From positions 7,389,420 through 7,453,419 of the forward strand of contig OX030961.1 of assembly GCA_943735955.1 (NCBI GenBank): 64,000 nt of DNA, given 5' to 3'. This document shows positions 31,601 through 55,800 of the stretch, in pieces. A program made the translations under genes and the position numbers. Within the stretch, counting starts at the first letter, position 1; every line of letters begins with the position of its first letter. Source of the DNA: Piscicola geometra (lineage: Eukaryota > Annelida > Clitellata > Hirudinida > Piscicolidae). The notes under the pieces were generated by a model. That model saw only the letters and a list, made by a program, of their open reading frames with translations. It did no database searches and was not told where the DNA came from.

Positions 31601-32568
31601 AATTGAACAATACGCAAGTTGGACTGAAACATGAAATGGAGATTAGCTTCGTCTGCAGAGCATTAAAGAACATGGTTTTCAATATTATGAAATTTAACTA
31701 AAAGATTCGATTGTGAGATGTATTTTGTTGCATCTGATGCCGTGGTGTCGAGTAATCAAAAAACTCAATCAACCGTCTACCTTTCAATTGCTTTCATCTC
31801 TGCATCCACGCCTAACTAACCACCCCCAGCTCTATCTTTTCTTTTTTTCCAATTGACTTTAAACTTTTCTCTAAGAAAACTACAACTTAACTTTTGAAAG
31901 TCCAGTTGATTATGGCATTAAAAAACACTTAAGAACAACCGTCTAGTGCACACTTTGTACACTAAACCATTGTACACTCAAAGGAATCAATTTTAATTCC
32001 CCATACACACCTGAACATCAAATCATTTTTTCCATTATTTCTGTTCATTCATCCTCCTACCCTTTTGACAAAACCAATATTTTTTTCACCATCAAAAGCA
32101 TCCTTCTTTATCTTCAAAGGTCTGATGAAGTTATTAACCTCCAGAGTATGAGATCACCAGATCTATCGTATTTTTTTAATTAAAAAAGTTCAACCAATGC
32201 ATCAACTTTGCAAAATTTGCTTCGTGCAAAAGTCACAAACCTCATCATCAATTACGATTCCAGGGGCTGAGTCAGTTAGTAGAAGGCTTAATGGTCTGGA
32301 ATCATGGGCCGGGAAAATGATTTTCAAAGAGGAATGCATTTCCCCTTATGCCTATTAGATGCATATCACTTGCATAATGCATGCCTCGCTTCTATTTGTC
32401 TTATTCAACATTGTGTCTTTGTGGTTTTTAAAAAGTACTTTTAAAACTTTAAAACTGTCTTATTTTTCACCAACGCCAAAGCACTCTAATAGCATGGAAG
32501 AAGTAGTTTTACAAAACATTCTTTTTCTTGACAAAGAGCCCACTACTACTACTCAAAACCTCTAATCG
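28638..32568. other. divergent intergenic region (tetraspanin A / Shaw)
   Basis: About 3.9 kb of AT-rich sequence between two divergently oriented genes. It presumably holds both promoters. I find no coding exon, RNA gene or clear element; short open frames such as the one at 31.2-31.5 kb lack splice or composition support. Confidence 0.5.
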
Positions 32569-32836
<268 letters not shown>

Positions 32837-32849
32837 GGACCGACACAGA

Positions 32850-45102
<12,253 letters not shown>

Positions 45103-45471
45103 TTTTCAAAAGTTTAGTGTAATATTTTTGTTTTTTTGACGTTTATTTTTTTCCTTTTCAAAACTTCTCTTGAACGAATTTAGAAAGAATGTTCTTGTTT
45201 TTTGATCTGGCATCATAGATTGACTGATCACGAGTATTCCGAAGCAGGTATCGCGGCGATTTTATTTGCATCTCACTTTTCAATCAACTCGTGCGGCATT
45301 TCGCTTCAATCAAATTCTCTTAAAAGTATGGAGTTCGCCATATTTATTAGATACTTATCTTCTTTTTTTATATATTTTATTATTTTAAAAAATTGTTTTT
45401 TTCTTGTTTAAAAAAAAGTTTGACTCATCAACAGTTTTCAATACTTGACACTTTTTTATATATTTGTTTTC

Positions 45472-45477
45472 AATAAA
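45472..45477 (+). promoter_or_regulatory. candidate poly(A) signal for Shaw
   Basis: AATAAA lies 370 bases past the Shaw stop codon in an AT-rich stretch, followed by an A-rich then T-rich segment. Confidence 0.5.
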
Positions 45478-45574
45478 AAAAACTTGGTCACACGCGCTGG
45501 ATTCTTACTTAGAGATTCTTTTGCTGCTTACGTTATTTGCTATAACCAGTAGAGAAGGAATTATGCATTTTTAT

Positions 45575-45700
45575 AGGCTGCGAGTCGTTAACCACTCGGC
45601 CACCCGTTCACCGATTTGTTTCTGCCACTAGGAGTGGTTCCATACAGCTCACACTGAGTTCCATCTCTGGAACGTTGGTTGCTTCTCTCTAGAGCATCCA
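45575..45700 (-). repeat. tRNA-derived SINE-like fragment (A box)
   Basis: On the - strand, GGTGGCCGAGTGGTTAACGA (about 45585-45610) matches the A-box half of a Ser/Leu-type tRNA, but no anticodon arm or T arm follows. A shorter relative, GATGGCCGAGTGTTTAGGA, occurs at 61585 on the + strand. Probably SINE remains. Confidence 0.35.
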
Positions 45701-46060
45701 CGCTTGCGAACATCATTTGATGTTATAGAAACATAATTGAAGATCAAATAGAAAATGATAAAAAATAGTCGACTGGGACAGACAAGAAAAATATGGTGGG
45801 TAAAAATTCAAATGCCTGGAATAAATCAAATTACTCGTCGCAAAACTTGCATTGAATGTGCAGGAAAAGCGCTAGAAGAATAATCGGTCGATAATGCTGC
45901 AATAGAAATTCACTCACACAAATGCTTCGGAGACAGCAAAACAATTTTGTGGTTATTAGCTTGGAGTTGGTTGTTAATGACAAAAATCGATGTGTAATTG
46001 TCATGCTTTCCCAGAGGCACTCGCTCATCACCCAATGCTCGAAAGCATCTTTTGCTTTAA

Positions 46061-46124
46061 ACGCACTTATCTGAGCGACGAACGCACTTATCTGAGCGAT
46101 GACCGCACTTATCTGAGCGACGAA
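46061..46124. repeat. 24-bp direct repeat, three copies
   Basis: Three copies of CGCACTTATCTGAGCGAYGA. On the - strand they sit in an open frame and give the peptide repeat FVAQISA, but no splice or family support makes this a gene. Confidence 0.8.
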
Positions 46125-49100
46125 GCTCGAAGCGTCTGATATACGACCATCTTTCTCGCTTTTGAATTTACATAATGCAGTCGTTTCTAGGACATTTCCA
46201 AATTCTTGATCTCTCATGCGCTTTAAACACCGCTTCTACGTGCTCAATGCAGAAGGACTTTATTTTACGTTTTTTGTTTGCTTCAAAGCAACCTGTGTTT
46301 TGAGATTTCGACGAACAATTTCGATTTATTTGTTGACATGATTTGTTGCATGTTCGAATACTCTGAGGACTTTGGTGGCGTTGTCTGGACGGAGCATGCA
46401 CACCCTCCAAACACCAGCCCCACTTGGCTTTGCAAATACTCACAGTTGAGATTCAACAAATGTTTCAGATTTTCAATTGCCACAATTTCTATTTTATTAT
46501 TTATTATTGTTTTTTACAACTTTCTAATTAGCATAAATAATTGAAAGGTTTCATTTTTACCTAGCTTCTGTAGTTTTCTGCCATTCGCGATGATCGCAAG
46601 CCTCTCTTGGCATTTGTGGCGAAAGAGTTGTGCGCTTACGAATTACTTATTCATTCATCGCTTCCACTGAGAGTTGGGCAGTGTTGATTTATGGAAGACC
46701 TTCTGGATCGGAGACACTAATGCGATTGGTAACAGGCTTTGAGTGATGGAGGAACATGATGAAAAGAAGAGGAAAAGATAAAAAAGAGGATGAAGGGAAA
46801 AGAAAAAAAGGGGAGGGGGAAATTAAAGAAAAAAGATTTGAAAAAGGTGATGGAAAGGGAACTAATATGTAGGTATGTCTGCGAGGAGCTGAGGGAGGTC
46901 TGACCTTGGGAGTCAACGAGGTCCTCTTCAATTATTCAAAGAACTCTGAGAAGGCAATCAATCACTTGTTGAGTCCTTTAATAATTAGGAGAGAAATGCA
47001 TGGATGTGTCTTCAAGCAGGTGCGTGTTGGAAGGCAATCGAGCCGATTTCAAGGCTTTTCAATGCAGACCCGAAGAAACTTGAAGCAATGCTGTGTTGAA
47101 TGTGCATTTTTAGGATGGCGTTTAAAAGTTAATTGCTTAAAAAATAAGTGAAATGACATTTGAATGAGCTGAAAAGCTGTGAATTGAATTGAATGGAGTG
47201 TCATTTGTGAATATTCTAAAAAACTGATTATTCAATTTTTATATTTCGCTATTTTTTGTGAAATGTTTACAATAATTTGTGTAAATATTTTGACGTTTAT
47301 TAATGACCGGTAATTCAAAAACTCATATTTTGGCAAGTTTGCGTTATCTGTCGTCTATCTATTGTGATTTGATCCTATATTTTGTTGAATCATCTGATTC
47401 CGTCGTTTACTAAATTTGCATAATGAACTTTTTCCGGCAAAATAGTTTTTTTTATTTTGCGATGCCATGTCACAAAATGTTTTTCTTTTTCCACGGCACA
47501 TATATCATCTTCAACACAAGTCCTTCAGAGCTCAAATGCCTGTTTATGACCTGAAAGTCTAAAAACTAACTTTTTTCAAAATGCTTCTTTATTTATGTAT
47601 TTTTAATTCTCTTCAACCAACCACAACCACAAAACATGTCTAACTTCCCAATAAACCAAAACCGCACTCAGCCACCCATCAAAACCAACCCACAAACCAT
47701 CCATCCACCCACAAACCATCCTTCACAAACCATCCACCTACAAACCATCCACCCTTCACGAACCACCCACCCTTCACAAACCACCCTTCACAAAACACCC
47801 ACATAACAGTCTCAACAAAACACCCACCCACTCACCAACCCATTCAACAAACCACTCACTCAAATAACTACCCACCCACCACCCTCTTGCATACTTATTT
47901 TCAACCAGAGGCAACACTCATCGGTTTCCTTCATGATCGCTTCAAAGTACACCCATGCTTGCCTCTCTCTCTCTCTCTGTGTTTGTTTGTTTTTGTTTGC
48001 GTTTGTTTTTGTTCGTTTGTGTCTGTCTTTGCTTATTTTGTTTGTTTTTTTGTGTGAATGCCTAAATTTACGTATGATTTTGTATGTATCATTAAATACA
48101 TTTGCTTAAGTGTCGTGTACCAGCATGTAAATAAGTAAAAAGTGCACCAAAGTCTTTTATTCCTCGTGCAAGTCTCGAACGAACGGCAGACGAACCTCAG
48201 CTATGTTTGTGTGTCGTGTTCCAGGGGCATGACATCCTCCAAACTTCAAAAACTTTCAAAGCCAACAACCACAACACCACACGTCCGCTCTTGAGTCCGA
48301 ACAGCGATTATGCCCTTGTGATGCGTTGAGAATTCATGAGAAAGTTCCTCGATAAACTTTCAAACGACTTTTTCTTTATTAAATCGTTTAAAAGTGGATT
48401 CCGACTTATGCGTGATGCAATGCCAAAATAACTCAGATCCATGTCCCTGACAGGATAAAAATAAAAATAATAATATTAATAAAAAAAAGTATATAAAAAT
48501 CTTTTTTTGTTATTAGCATGTTTCTTACAGTTTTTTCAATTCTACCGATGCAACCTCTTCACTAATTCACCATGGGAGGCCAGCCGAAGACTGTTCGCTG
48601 CCGTTGGAGAAGAAGAAAAACGAGCGATTAGGAAGTCTTTCACTGAATTTATAATCCTCCCCTCCTCGCTGCGTTGTCAGAGACGCGCCATGTCAGTTCC
48701 ATGTCTTGAGAAAATAAATTTACATTTTAAAATTTTGTTTTAATGTTTTTAAAAATTGTTTTTTTGCACCAGTGGATGTTTTTCTAAGTTTTCTTGTTCT
48801 TGTAGGTGTTCTTGCATTAAATCTTCATATAATTGTCTTCTAGGCTGACACGCTACAAAATGTATACTGGTAAAGTGTGGTGACAAATGAAGTTAAGGAT
48901 TGGTAACTTTGCTAATTATAATTTTTTTCAAAGTAAATTGAAGCCTTCAAGAATTAATTGAAAATTAGGGCTTAAAATAAACTTTGCAAATTCTAAACTT
49001 TTTCTAAAAAGAATAAACGGTTTTTATTTGTTTTTAAAAATTAAATGCATATACAACTGGAACCCATTAAACTTCATTCTCAGAATATTTTTCAATGAAA

Positions 49101-49359
49101 ATAAATTTTAAATTAAAAGCTAAAATTAGATAATTTATATTTAAAGTTAACTTTCTGGGGTTTTAAATTCTTTATACGCCTTTAACTTTAATAATAAAAA
49201 TAATAAAATGTAACTTTTAAATAAATCGGAGTTTTAAATTAATAAAAGACACTAAGGCTTTTGATTTTCTTTAACGACAAGAGCGACCGCAACACGATCC
49301 ATTAAAACGGTTAATCATACCACAAACTCTGTGCGTCCTAACGGCCAGAGCTCACTCAC

Positions 49360-49507
49360 AAAGCATAGAAACCCTCTGGCACGTCCAAGATGCAGATAAG
49401 GGCCAATGTGGAAGATACGAATTTTAGTGATTTTTTTGAGTTCTTCTGGAAGGACAGCAACTGAATTACTTACCTTTTTCATGAGAATTCTTTCCAATTC
49501 GTGACAT
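49360..49507 (-). CDS. possible first two exons of an unrecognised gene
   Basis: On the - strand ATG at 49507 reads MSRIGKNSHEK and ends in a perfect donor, AAAG|gtaagt (exon 49507-49474). After a 28-base gap that is too short to be a normal intron, TTCCAG precedes an open segment (49445-49360) reading EELKKITKIRIF then HIGPYLHLGRARG, which ends at TTT|gtgagt. Phases match. Two strong donors and a plausible start suggest a real gene or alternative splicing, but the tiny intron and lack of downstream exons are against it. No family recognised. Confidence 0.2.
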
Positions 49508-50080
49508 TTTCAATTTAACGTTCTTTAATGAAAAATCAAAGTAAAAGCTGTGTATTCTTTGGTGCATAATAATAATAATGTTATTATAAATAATTTCCAA
49601 AACGGGTGTATATTTAGTGGTTGAGCCAACGCATAAAGAACCTAAAAAATAATGAAACTATTCAAGTGGTTCTTGCCTTTATGAACGATTTCAGGCTTTA
49701 AGGATTTAAATTTAATGATTCATAAAGATTCTTTTATTGTCGAATCTGTCCAATAATACCAAAATAAAATGAAAAGTCCAGGGAAATACAATGTTTTAAA
49801 ATAATATATATAAAAAATTTCACAAATTAAAATATAAATAAATTACAGGAATCATTCTGAGTTGAATAACTTTCCTTCAAGCTTCATTACGTTTTTAAAC
49901 GACAGCTTTCTAAACAAACACATAAACAACAAACAGAGCGGCCAAGTACGCACACTTTAACAGTTAAAGTTTAACTGAATCGACTCAATCGAACACATCA
50001 CTACAGCAACCCCTTCACCAGCACCAGCAACAACACGACCATCTATATCACGCAACCTGGTCTCTACGCCATCAATTGAA

Positions 50081-52566
50081 ATGAGGAAAATACGAATGAT
50101 GAAACCTCGCAAGTTCCGACACGAGGAAGGCTTCCATGCAATGAAGAAGTGCTCCCTCATTTTCAATGGACTCCTGGTTGTGAGTGGGCGCTCGTGGAGA
50201 TTAAACTGTTGAAGAAAATGGATCCAGGACTTTGATTTTGATAGTTTTACAAAGATTTTTTTGTGGATGTGTGAGTAATTTACCACATACAAACTCGACA
50301 GTTGTTGGCGATGCTGCTGGTGGCTCTTGGCTTCGTAGTGAAGGTTTTCCCAGAATAAAAAAATTATTAAGACTTTGCTTCAGTTCTTGAACTCCTTTTT
50401 TTCTGGTCACCACCCCCCCCCCCCAAAGGTGCAAGCAGGCAACTCTCGCATGGACCCGACCAGGCCTGAACGACAAATCCTGCAAGACATCAGTCTCGTC
50501 ATGATCATGCTGGGTCTCCTGGTCGCCGTTCTCAACCTGGTTCTTCACAGTCTAGTCCGAACTGAACATATTTTCTTTCTCACTCTTGTAAGTGGGAGGG
50601 GGAGATTGCAAGTTGAAGCAAAGTGTCTAAAACCTTTTGTTAAAAGGTTTAGTAACTTCTTAAAACACAAAAAACCTTATTTAGGAAATATTTCAAACAA
50701 AGAAACTTATGAAATCTCAGCACTCTCACTTCACAGGCCATATTGTTCGTCATCTTTATGGTCTGCTGCGAGGTGCTTTTTCTAGTTCGACCAGAACTTG
50801 TGAGTTTTCCATTGAAAGTTTTTGATTCCACATTTAGGTGATTTTGGGAAAGGAAAGTCGTGGCAATTTATATTATTTTAAAGTTTTTCCAATGAATTTC
50901 GGTACATCAATCACCCTTCCTTCTCGTAAATGCCTTGCAGATCGCAAAGTTGATGTTGCACAAAAACATGTTCATGGACAGCTACTCCAAAGATGGTGCG
51001 TTGGATGGTTACCGTCGTGTTGATGATTTTCAAACCTAATTTCAAATAAAATTACAAACTTCTTTCGAGCTTTTTCACTTCTCACACTTTTAATAAACTA
51101 TCTACTTTATCATAAAACGGCTTAATTCTTCCTAGCGATATCTCTCACATAGCACTATCGAGTCTCACATAGGTTGATCCACAACGGCACTCATCACACG
51201 CAGACATCACCTTCGACGAAGAAGCAAGAATCGTTTTTCCGACCAGCAAAATAGGCATTCGATGGGCTTTCATGCAGTTTGCGGTGAGTCTTCAGTCTTT
51301 TCTGTGGTGTAAGTCGGCTGCAAAACTCAAAACTAAAGTTTTTGTACGATCAAGGATCGCTTCAAAACATCAAATATGTTTGTTAAATTTTATGTTTCTT
51401 TATTCAATTTTAATTGTAATTTAATTAATTTTTAATGACGCAGTTCAAGTGCTGTGGCTTCAGCGGGCCTCAGGACTACGACAGGATGATCGAAGCCGAC
51501 ATGAAGCTGGCGCGTGGTGACGGCAAGCTGGAGCAGATGCGACTGCCACTCAGCTGCTGCAAGTTCGACTCCAACTTCAAGTTCTTCACGAACCATGTGG
51601 TGCCCATGTGCGTGGTGGGGCAGGGTGGTTGTGGATGTGTGGAGAGAGTTGGATGTGTGGATGTGGGGAGTGGATGTTTGGAGTGCACGTGTTGGATGGT
51701 TGTGAAGGGTAGATGTGTAGGGTGAAAAGGGTTTGGATCCAAAAACACAAAAAAAAAGTTTTTTCAAATATTTAAACAAAGTAGCTATGAATTAGAAAAG
51801 CACACAAAATACACTGCCCCTTGCTCAGGAATCAAATAAAACGGTGTCTCATTAACGACCCGTCAGCCTTCTACGAGCAGGTTTGTGCAAATGGAAGTAT
51901 TTGAATACTTTTCACTAGTTCTATTATTTTCATAAATGCATTTGGGTATTTGTTTAGTTAATTAGATGTGTGGGAGGAGCTGGGTGGTTGAGGGGAAAAG
52001 TTGGGTCTTTGTAGAAGAGGGGTTGGATGATTGAAGAACAAGAAAAAGGGTGGGAGAAAAAATTGCTGCTTATGTTAGGGGGCTCTGTAACGATGCCTGG
52101 ACTGTTACCACGACAACAACAGGGCTGCTTCGGCATCAACTGGAAACACATGAACCTCATGAACTACCTTTTTGCCATCGTCGTCATCGTCACCATCATC
52201 ACCCACGTAAGCGGTTCTTTTATATCACGAATGATTATGAATATGATGATGATAATGAGGATGAGAAAGAAGGTTGTGGTAATGATTTCAATGACGTAGA
52301 GCCCAATATATTTCCTTAAAATAAGAAACACGTGGTCATAAGCGATGTCTTTTATCCTGGGTCGTAAGGACAATAACACCACAAAACACTTTGTACACAC
52401 ACAATGTATACACTTTGTACACACAATGAATACCTTTTGTACACACAATGTATACAGTTTTAAACAAAATGCATACCATTTGTACACACAATGTATACAG
52501 TTCGTACAGCTGCTGATATTCTCAACTCTCATCATGAAAAAAAACAAATTTGGAAGGAAAAATTAG
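50081..52566 (+). CDS. tetraspanin B, 284 aa
   Basis: Ten exons: 50081-50179, 50302-50343, 50429-50587, 50737-50799, 50941-50995, 51204-51283, 51444-51607, 51829-51880, 52123-52206, 52510-52566; 855 nt, in frame throughout. It is a four-pass membrane protein with a basic N-terminus (MRKIRMMKPRKFRHEEG). TM1 is SLIFNGLLVLLAMLLVALGF, TM2 is ISLVMIMLGLLVAVLNLVL, TM3 is AILFVIFMVCCEVLFLV, and TM4 is NYLFAIVVIVTIITHLLIF. The large loop has FKCCGFSGPQDYDRM at residue 167 (CCG) and LPLSCC, IKRC and GCFG cysteines. The short tail is MKKNKFGRKN. The last exon is chosen because it completes TM4 and gives a basic tail. It is tail to tail with tetraspanin C, 241 bases apart. Confidence 0.88.
52378..52509. 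repeat. about 22-bp minisatellite ending in a splice acceptor
   Basis: Degenerate copies of TTTGTACACACAATGTATAC fill the end of the last tetraspanin B intron. The final degenerate copy, TTCGTACAG, is the acceptor; earlier copies contain similar TATACAG. Confidence 0.85.
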
Positions 52567-52807
52567 TTTGGCCCGTGGACACTCATATGTAAACATCATA
52601 ATCATCAGAAATCTCAAAATCATCATCATCATCATCATCATTACCATCATCATTTCTGAGTTATAAATACAAAGTCAAAATGCTCAGAGTCTTTCACGGT
52701 ACGATAAATCAATTCAATACATTCGATTGATACTTGGAAAAACGACCCCAAACACCCTGAACCAATTCAATGGGCAGGTAGAATCCTCTTCTTGAACTTT
52801 AAATTTT

Positions 52808-55800
52808 TTAAATTATATAGCGCTTCACACGCATGCTCCACCAGTCAAAGAGGGCAAACACTATCGTGTAGATCTGAAAGCGACGTGGAGAAATAGTAGT
52901 GAAGAATGCAGTCTAAAATGATAATTTGAAATTTAAATACACTGAATATCGTGTAAATAAACGAGTTTTCAAAGTACAGTACGATGCAATAAAGCATTTT
53001 TAAACCTAAAACCGCCACTTTTAAACCGAACAATAAACCATTTTTGAAGGGAAAAACACATTAAACGGAAAAAAAATATAAAAAAATAAAAACAAAAACA
53101 ACCATTTGAAATAAAAATTTAAAGAAAAAATAATAAAGTTAAAGATAAAGAGCAGACGAACGTTGAAGCAGCTGATGACGCACTCTGAGGTGAGTAGGTT
53201 GTTGCGGATGGCCATGATGGTTTTGTCGAGGGTTTTGTAACAGCCCTGTGGAATGGTGGGTGACGTGAAGGGGAGGGTAGAACTGAATTATCAAATCTTT
53301 CAAATCTTTTTTGCGGTTTTGTTTATTTTTATTTATTTAAAATTTTTCATCCTATCGAAAACGCCTTTCTCACCAGCATCTTTTCTTTTCTCACCACAAC
53401 CACATTATACCATAATCTCTTCAACCACAACCACCACCACCAAAACAACTCACAGCTCTTCAACCACAACCACCACCACCAAAACAACTCACAGCTCTTC
53501 AACCACCTCCACCAAAACAACTCACAGCTCTTCAACCACCACCAAAACAACTCACAGCTCTTCAACCACAACCACCACCACCAAAACAACTCACAGCTCC
53601 TCAAACCACAACCACCTCCACCAAAACAACTCACAGCTCTTCAACCACAACCACCACAACCAAAACAACTCACAGCTCTTCAACCACCACCACCAAAACA
53701 ACTCACAGCTCTTCAACCACCTCCACCAAAACAACTCACAGCTCTTCAGCCACAACCACCAAAACAACTCACAGCTCCTCAAACCACAACCACCACCACC
53801 AAAACAACTCACAGCCTCCTTGTAGTAATCCTCTTCTCCCTTGATGCACCTCTTGATGTCCTCGAAGTCGCCATGCACCACCACCCTCACGTCCTCCACT
53901 GAGTGCTTGGTCGAACAACAGGAGAGCGGTACGTCTAAGACCTGATGGTGAGGGAGGGTGGTTGTGGTGGGATGATGATGATGATGGTGGTGGAATGATA
54001 GTGATTGTGGTAGGGTGGTAGTTAAGTCGAAGGTAATGGTGATGGTGGGATGGTTGAATAAAATTGATGGTGGGATGGTTGAATAAAATTGATGGTGGGA
54101 GGATGGTTGAGGAGATGTGGGGATAGTGAGAGATAAAAGATGCAAAAAAAGTTTTTTGCACCAATTTCAAATCGGATCAACAAAACGCATGCCCCAAAGA
54201 CCCTACATACATGCATCCATTGTACACTTAACCCAATCCAAACTGAGCTCACGTGCTGTTGATTTTCAAAGATAAGGGTTCTGTTCTCTTTTGGCAGAAG
54301 CTTGAATTCGCCGGGTCCGTCATAACCACAACAGTTGAACTGGAAATAAAAAACTATATAATTATCTACTCATTTGTTCTTGAAACCATTCGTCTCCCTA
54401 TTAATCTACTGTCTCCTTTGTCTAATTATCCATTAATAAACTCTTTGATTAATTTAGTTTTCAATAATTCCTTAATAAATAAATTCAACGTTAAGCTGGA
54501 AAACAGTCCACAAGGAATTTGTTGGAATCTCCAGTTCGTCGTCTTTGAATGTGATGTCTGTGGTGTGTGGAGTGGTTGGGCAGGTGTGGAGTGGTTGGGG
54601 TGGTGTAGAGTGGTTGGGGAGGTGTGGAGTGGTTGGGGAGGTGTGGAGTGGTTGGGGTGGTGTGGAGTGGTTGGAAAGGTGTGTAGTGGTTGGGGTGGTG
54701 TTGAGTGGTTGGAGAGGTGTGGAGTGGTTGGGAAGGTGTGGAGTGGTTGGGGAGGTGTAGAGTGGTTGGGGTGGTGTGGAGTAGTTTGGGAGATGTGGAG
54801 TGGTTAGGGAGGTGTGGAGTGGTTGGGGAGGTGTAGAGTGGTTGGGGTGGTGTAGAGTGGTTGGGGAGGTGTAGAGTGGTTGGGGTGGTGTAGAGTGGTT
54901 GGGGAGGTGTGGAGTGGTTGGGAAGGTGTGGAGTGGTTGGGGAGGTGTAGAGTGGTTGGGGAGGTGTGGAGTGGTTGGGGAGGTGTGGAGTGGTTGGGGA
55001 GGTGTGGAGTTGTAGTGATAACTGAAAAGACGTCTTATGAACAAATAAGTCGAATAAGTCAATGAAATAAGCGGTAAAAGTGAGAAGTGGATGAGGAAAT
55101 GAGATGGGAGCAGAGGTTCTTGAAACTATCAGACGTGTGTGTGATGAATGGAGGCTCAAATAGCGTTAAAAGTTCGCAATTAAAACCTTCGTTGAAGTTC
55201 TTCAGCATGGAGTTTTTGACGTTGTTGGCGGTGTTCGACTTGAACTGAAGGTTTTTGACGATTTGCATGAGATTTAATCATAAAAAGAGTTTTAAGTTAC
55301 TACAATGCTCTGAGATCTAGTTTGTGTTGTATTAAAGACTTCGTATTTCGAGTACTTTGGATTATTGTTTTTCGATATTTCGATTCTTGAAGTGGTTTCG
55401 AAGCCACGCTGACTCACGGCGTTGGGGCTTTGGAAGAAGATGGTGAAGAGTACTTGAGTGCCAGTGATGAACAGTACAAATATGACGAACTGACAATGCG
55501 GAGAGATTAAACAGTGTTCAGTATATGATGTTGGACAGAACAATTGGCACAACCCCCATTAATAATTGCTATAAAAAATCCTGAAATGCAGTTGGAAAAT
55601 TTTCCGCCACAAAAACAAGCAAACTCTTTCCACCACATCACTCACCAGCATCATATGCTTTCTGGAATTTGTACACGTCGAATAAAAACCCAGGACGAAA
55701 CTACAGCAGATTAGCAACCCAAGAGAGAGGTAGAAGAAGCCTGCAATCCTGAAGTCCTGCGCGTACAGAGCCTCCAAAGAGGCGTCTGCCCGCAGGTTCA

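Larger units (their letters stand above)
45103..50080. other. gene-poor intergenic region
   Basis: About 5 kb between Shaw and tetraspanin B. It contains a SINE-like fragment, a small 24-bp repeat, a CA-rich ACCATCCACCCTTCACAAACC repeat near 47.6-47.9 kb, a possible terminal exon near 48.5-48.7 kb (acceptor TTTCTTACAG, open frame around WEASRRLFAAVGEEEKR, AATAAA at 48713) and a possible first-exon pair near 49.4 kb. No recognised gene. Confidence 0.45.

Noticed and set aside
53427..53812. Regular direct repeats resembling a CRISPR array (also 6925-7455)
   Set aside because: The sequence is animal nuclear DNA, units are contiguous and variable in length, and there are no unique spacers or cas genes.
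54472..55159. Open frames of His-Thr-Ser-Pro repeats over the 19-20 bp array
   Set aside because: Repeat artefact within a tetraspanin C intron.
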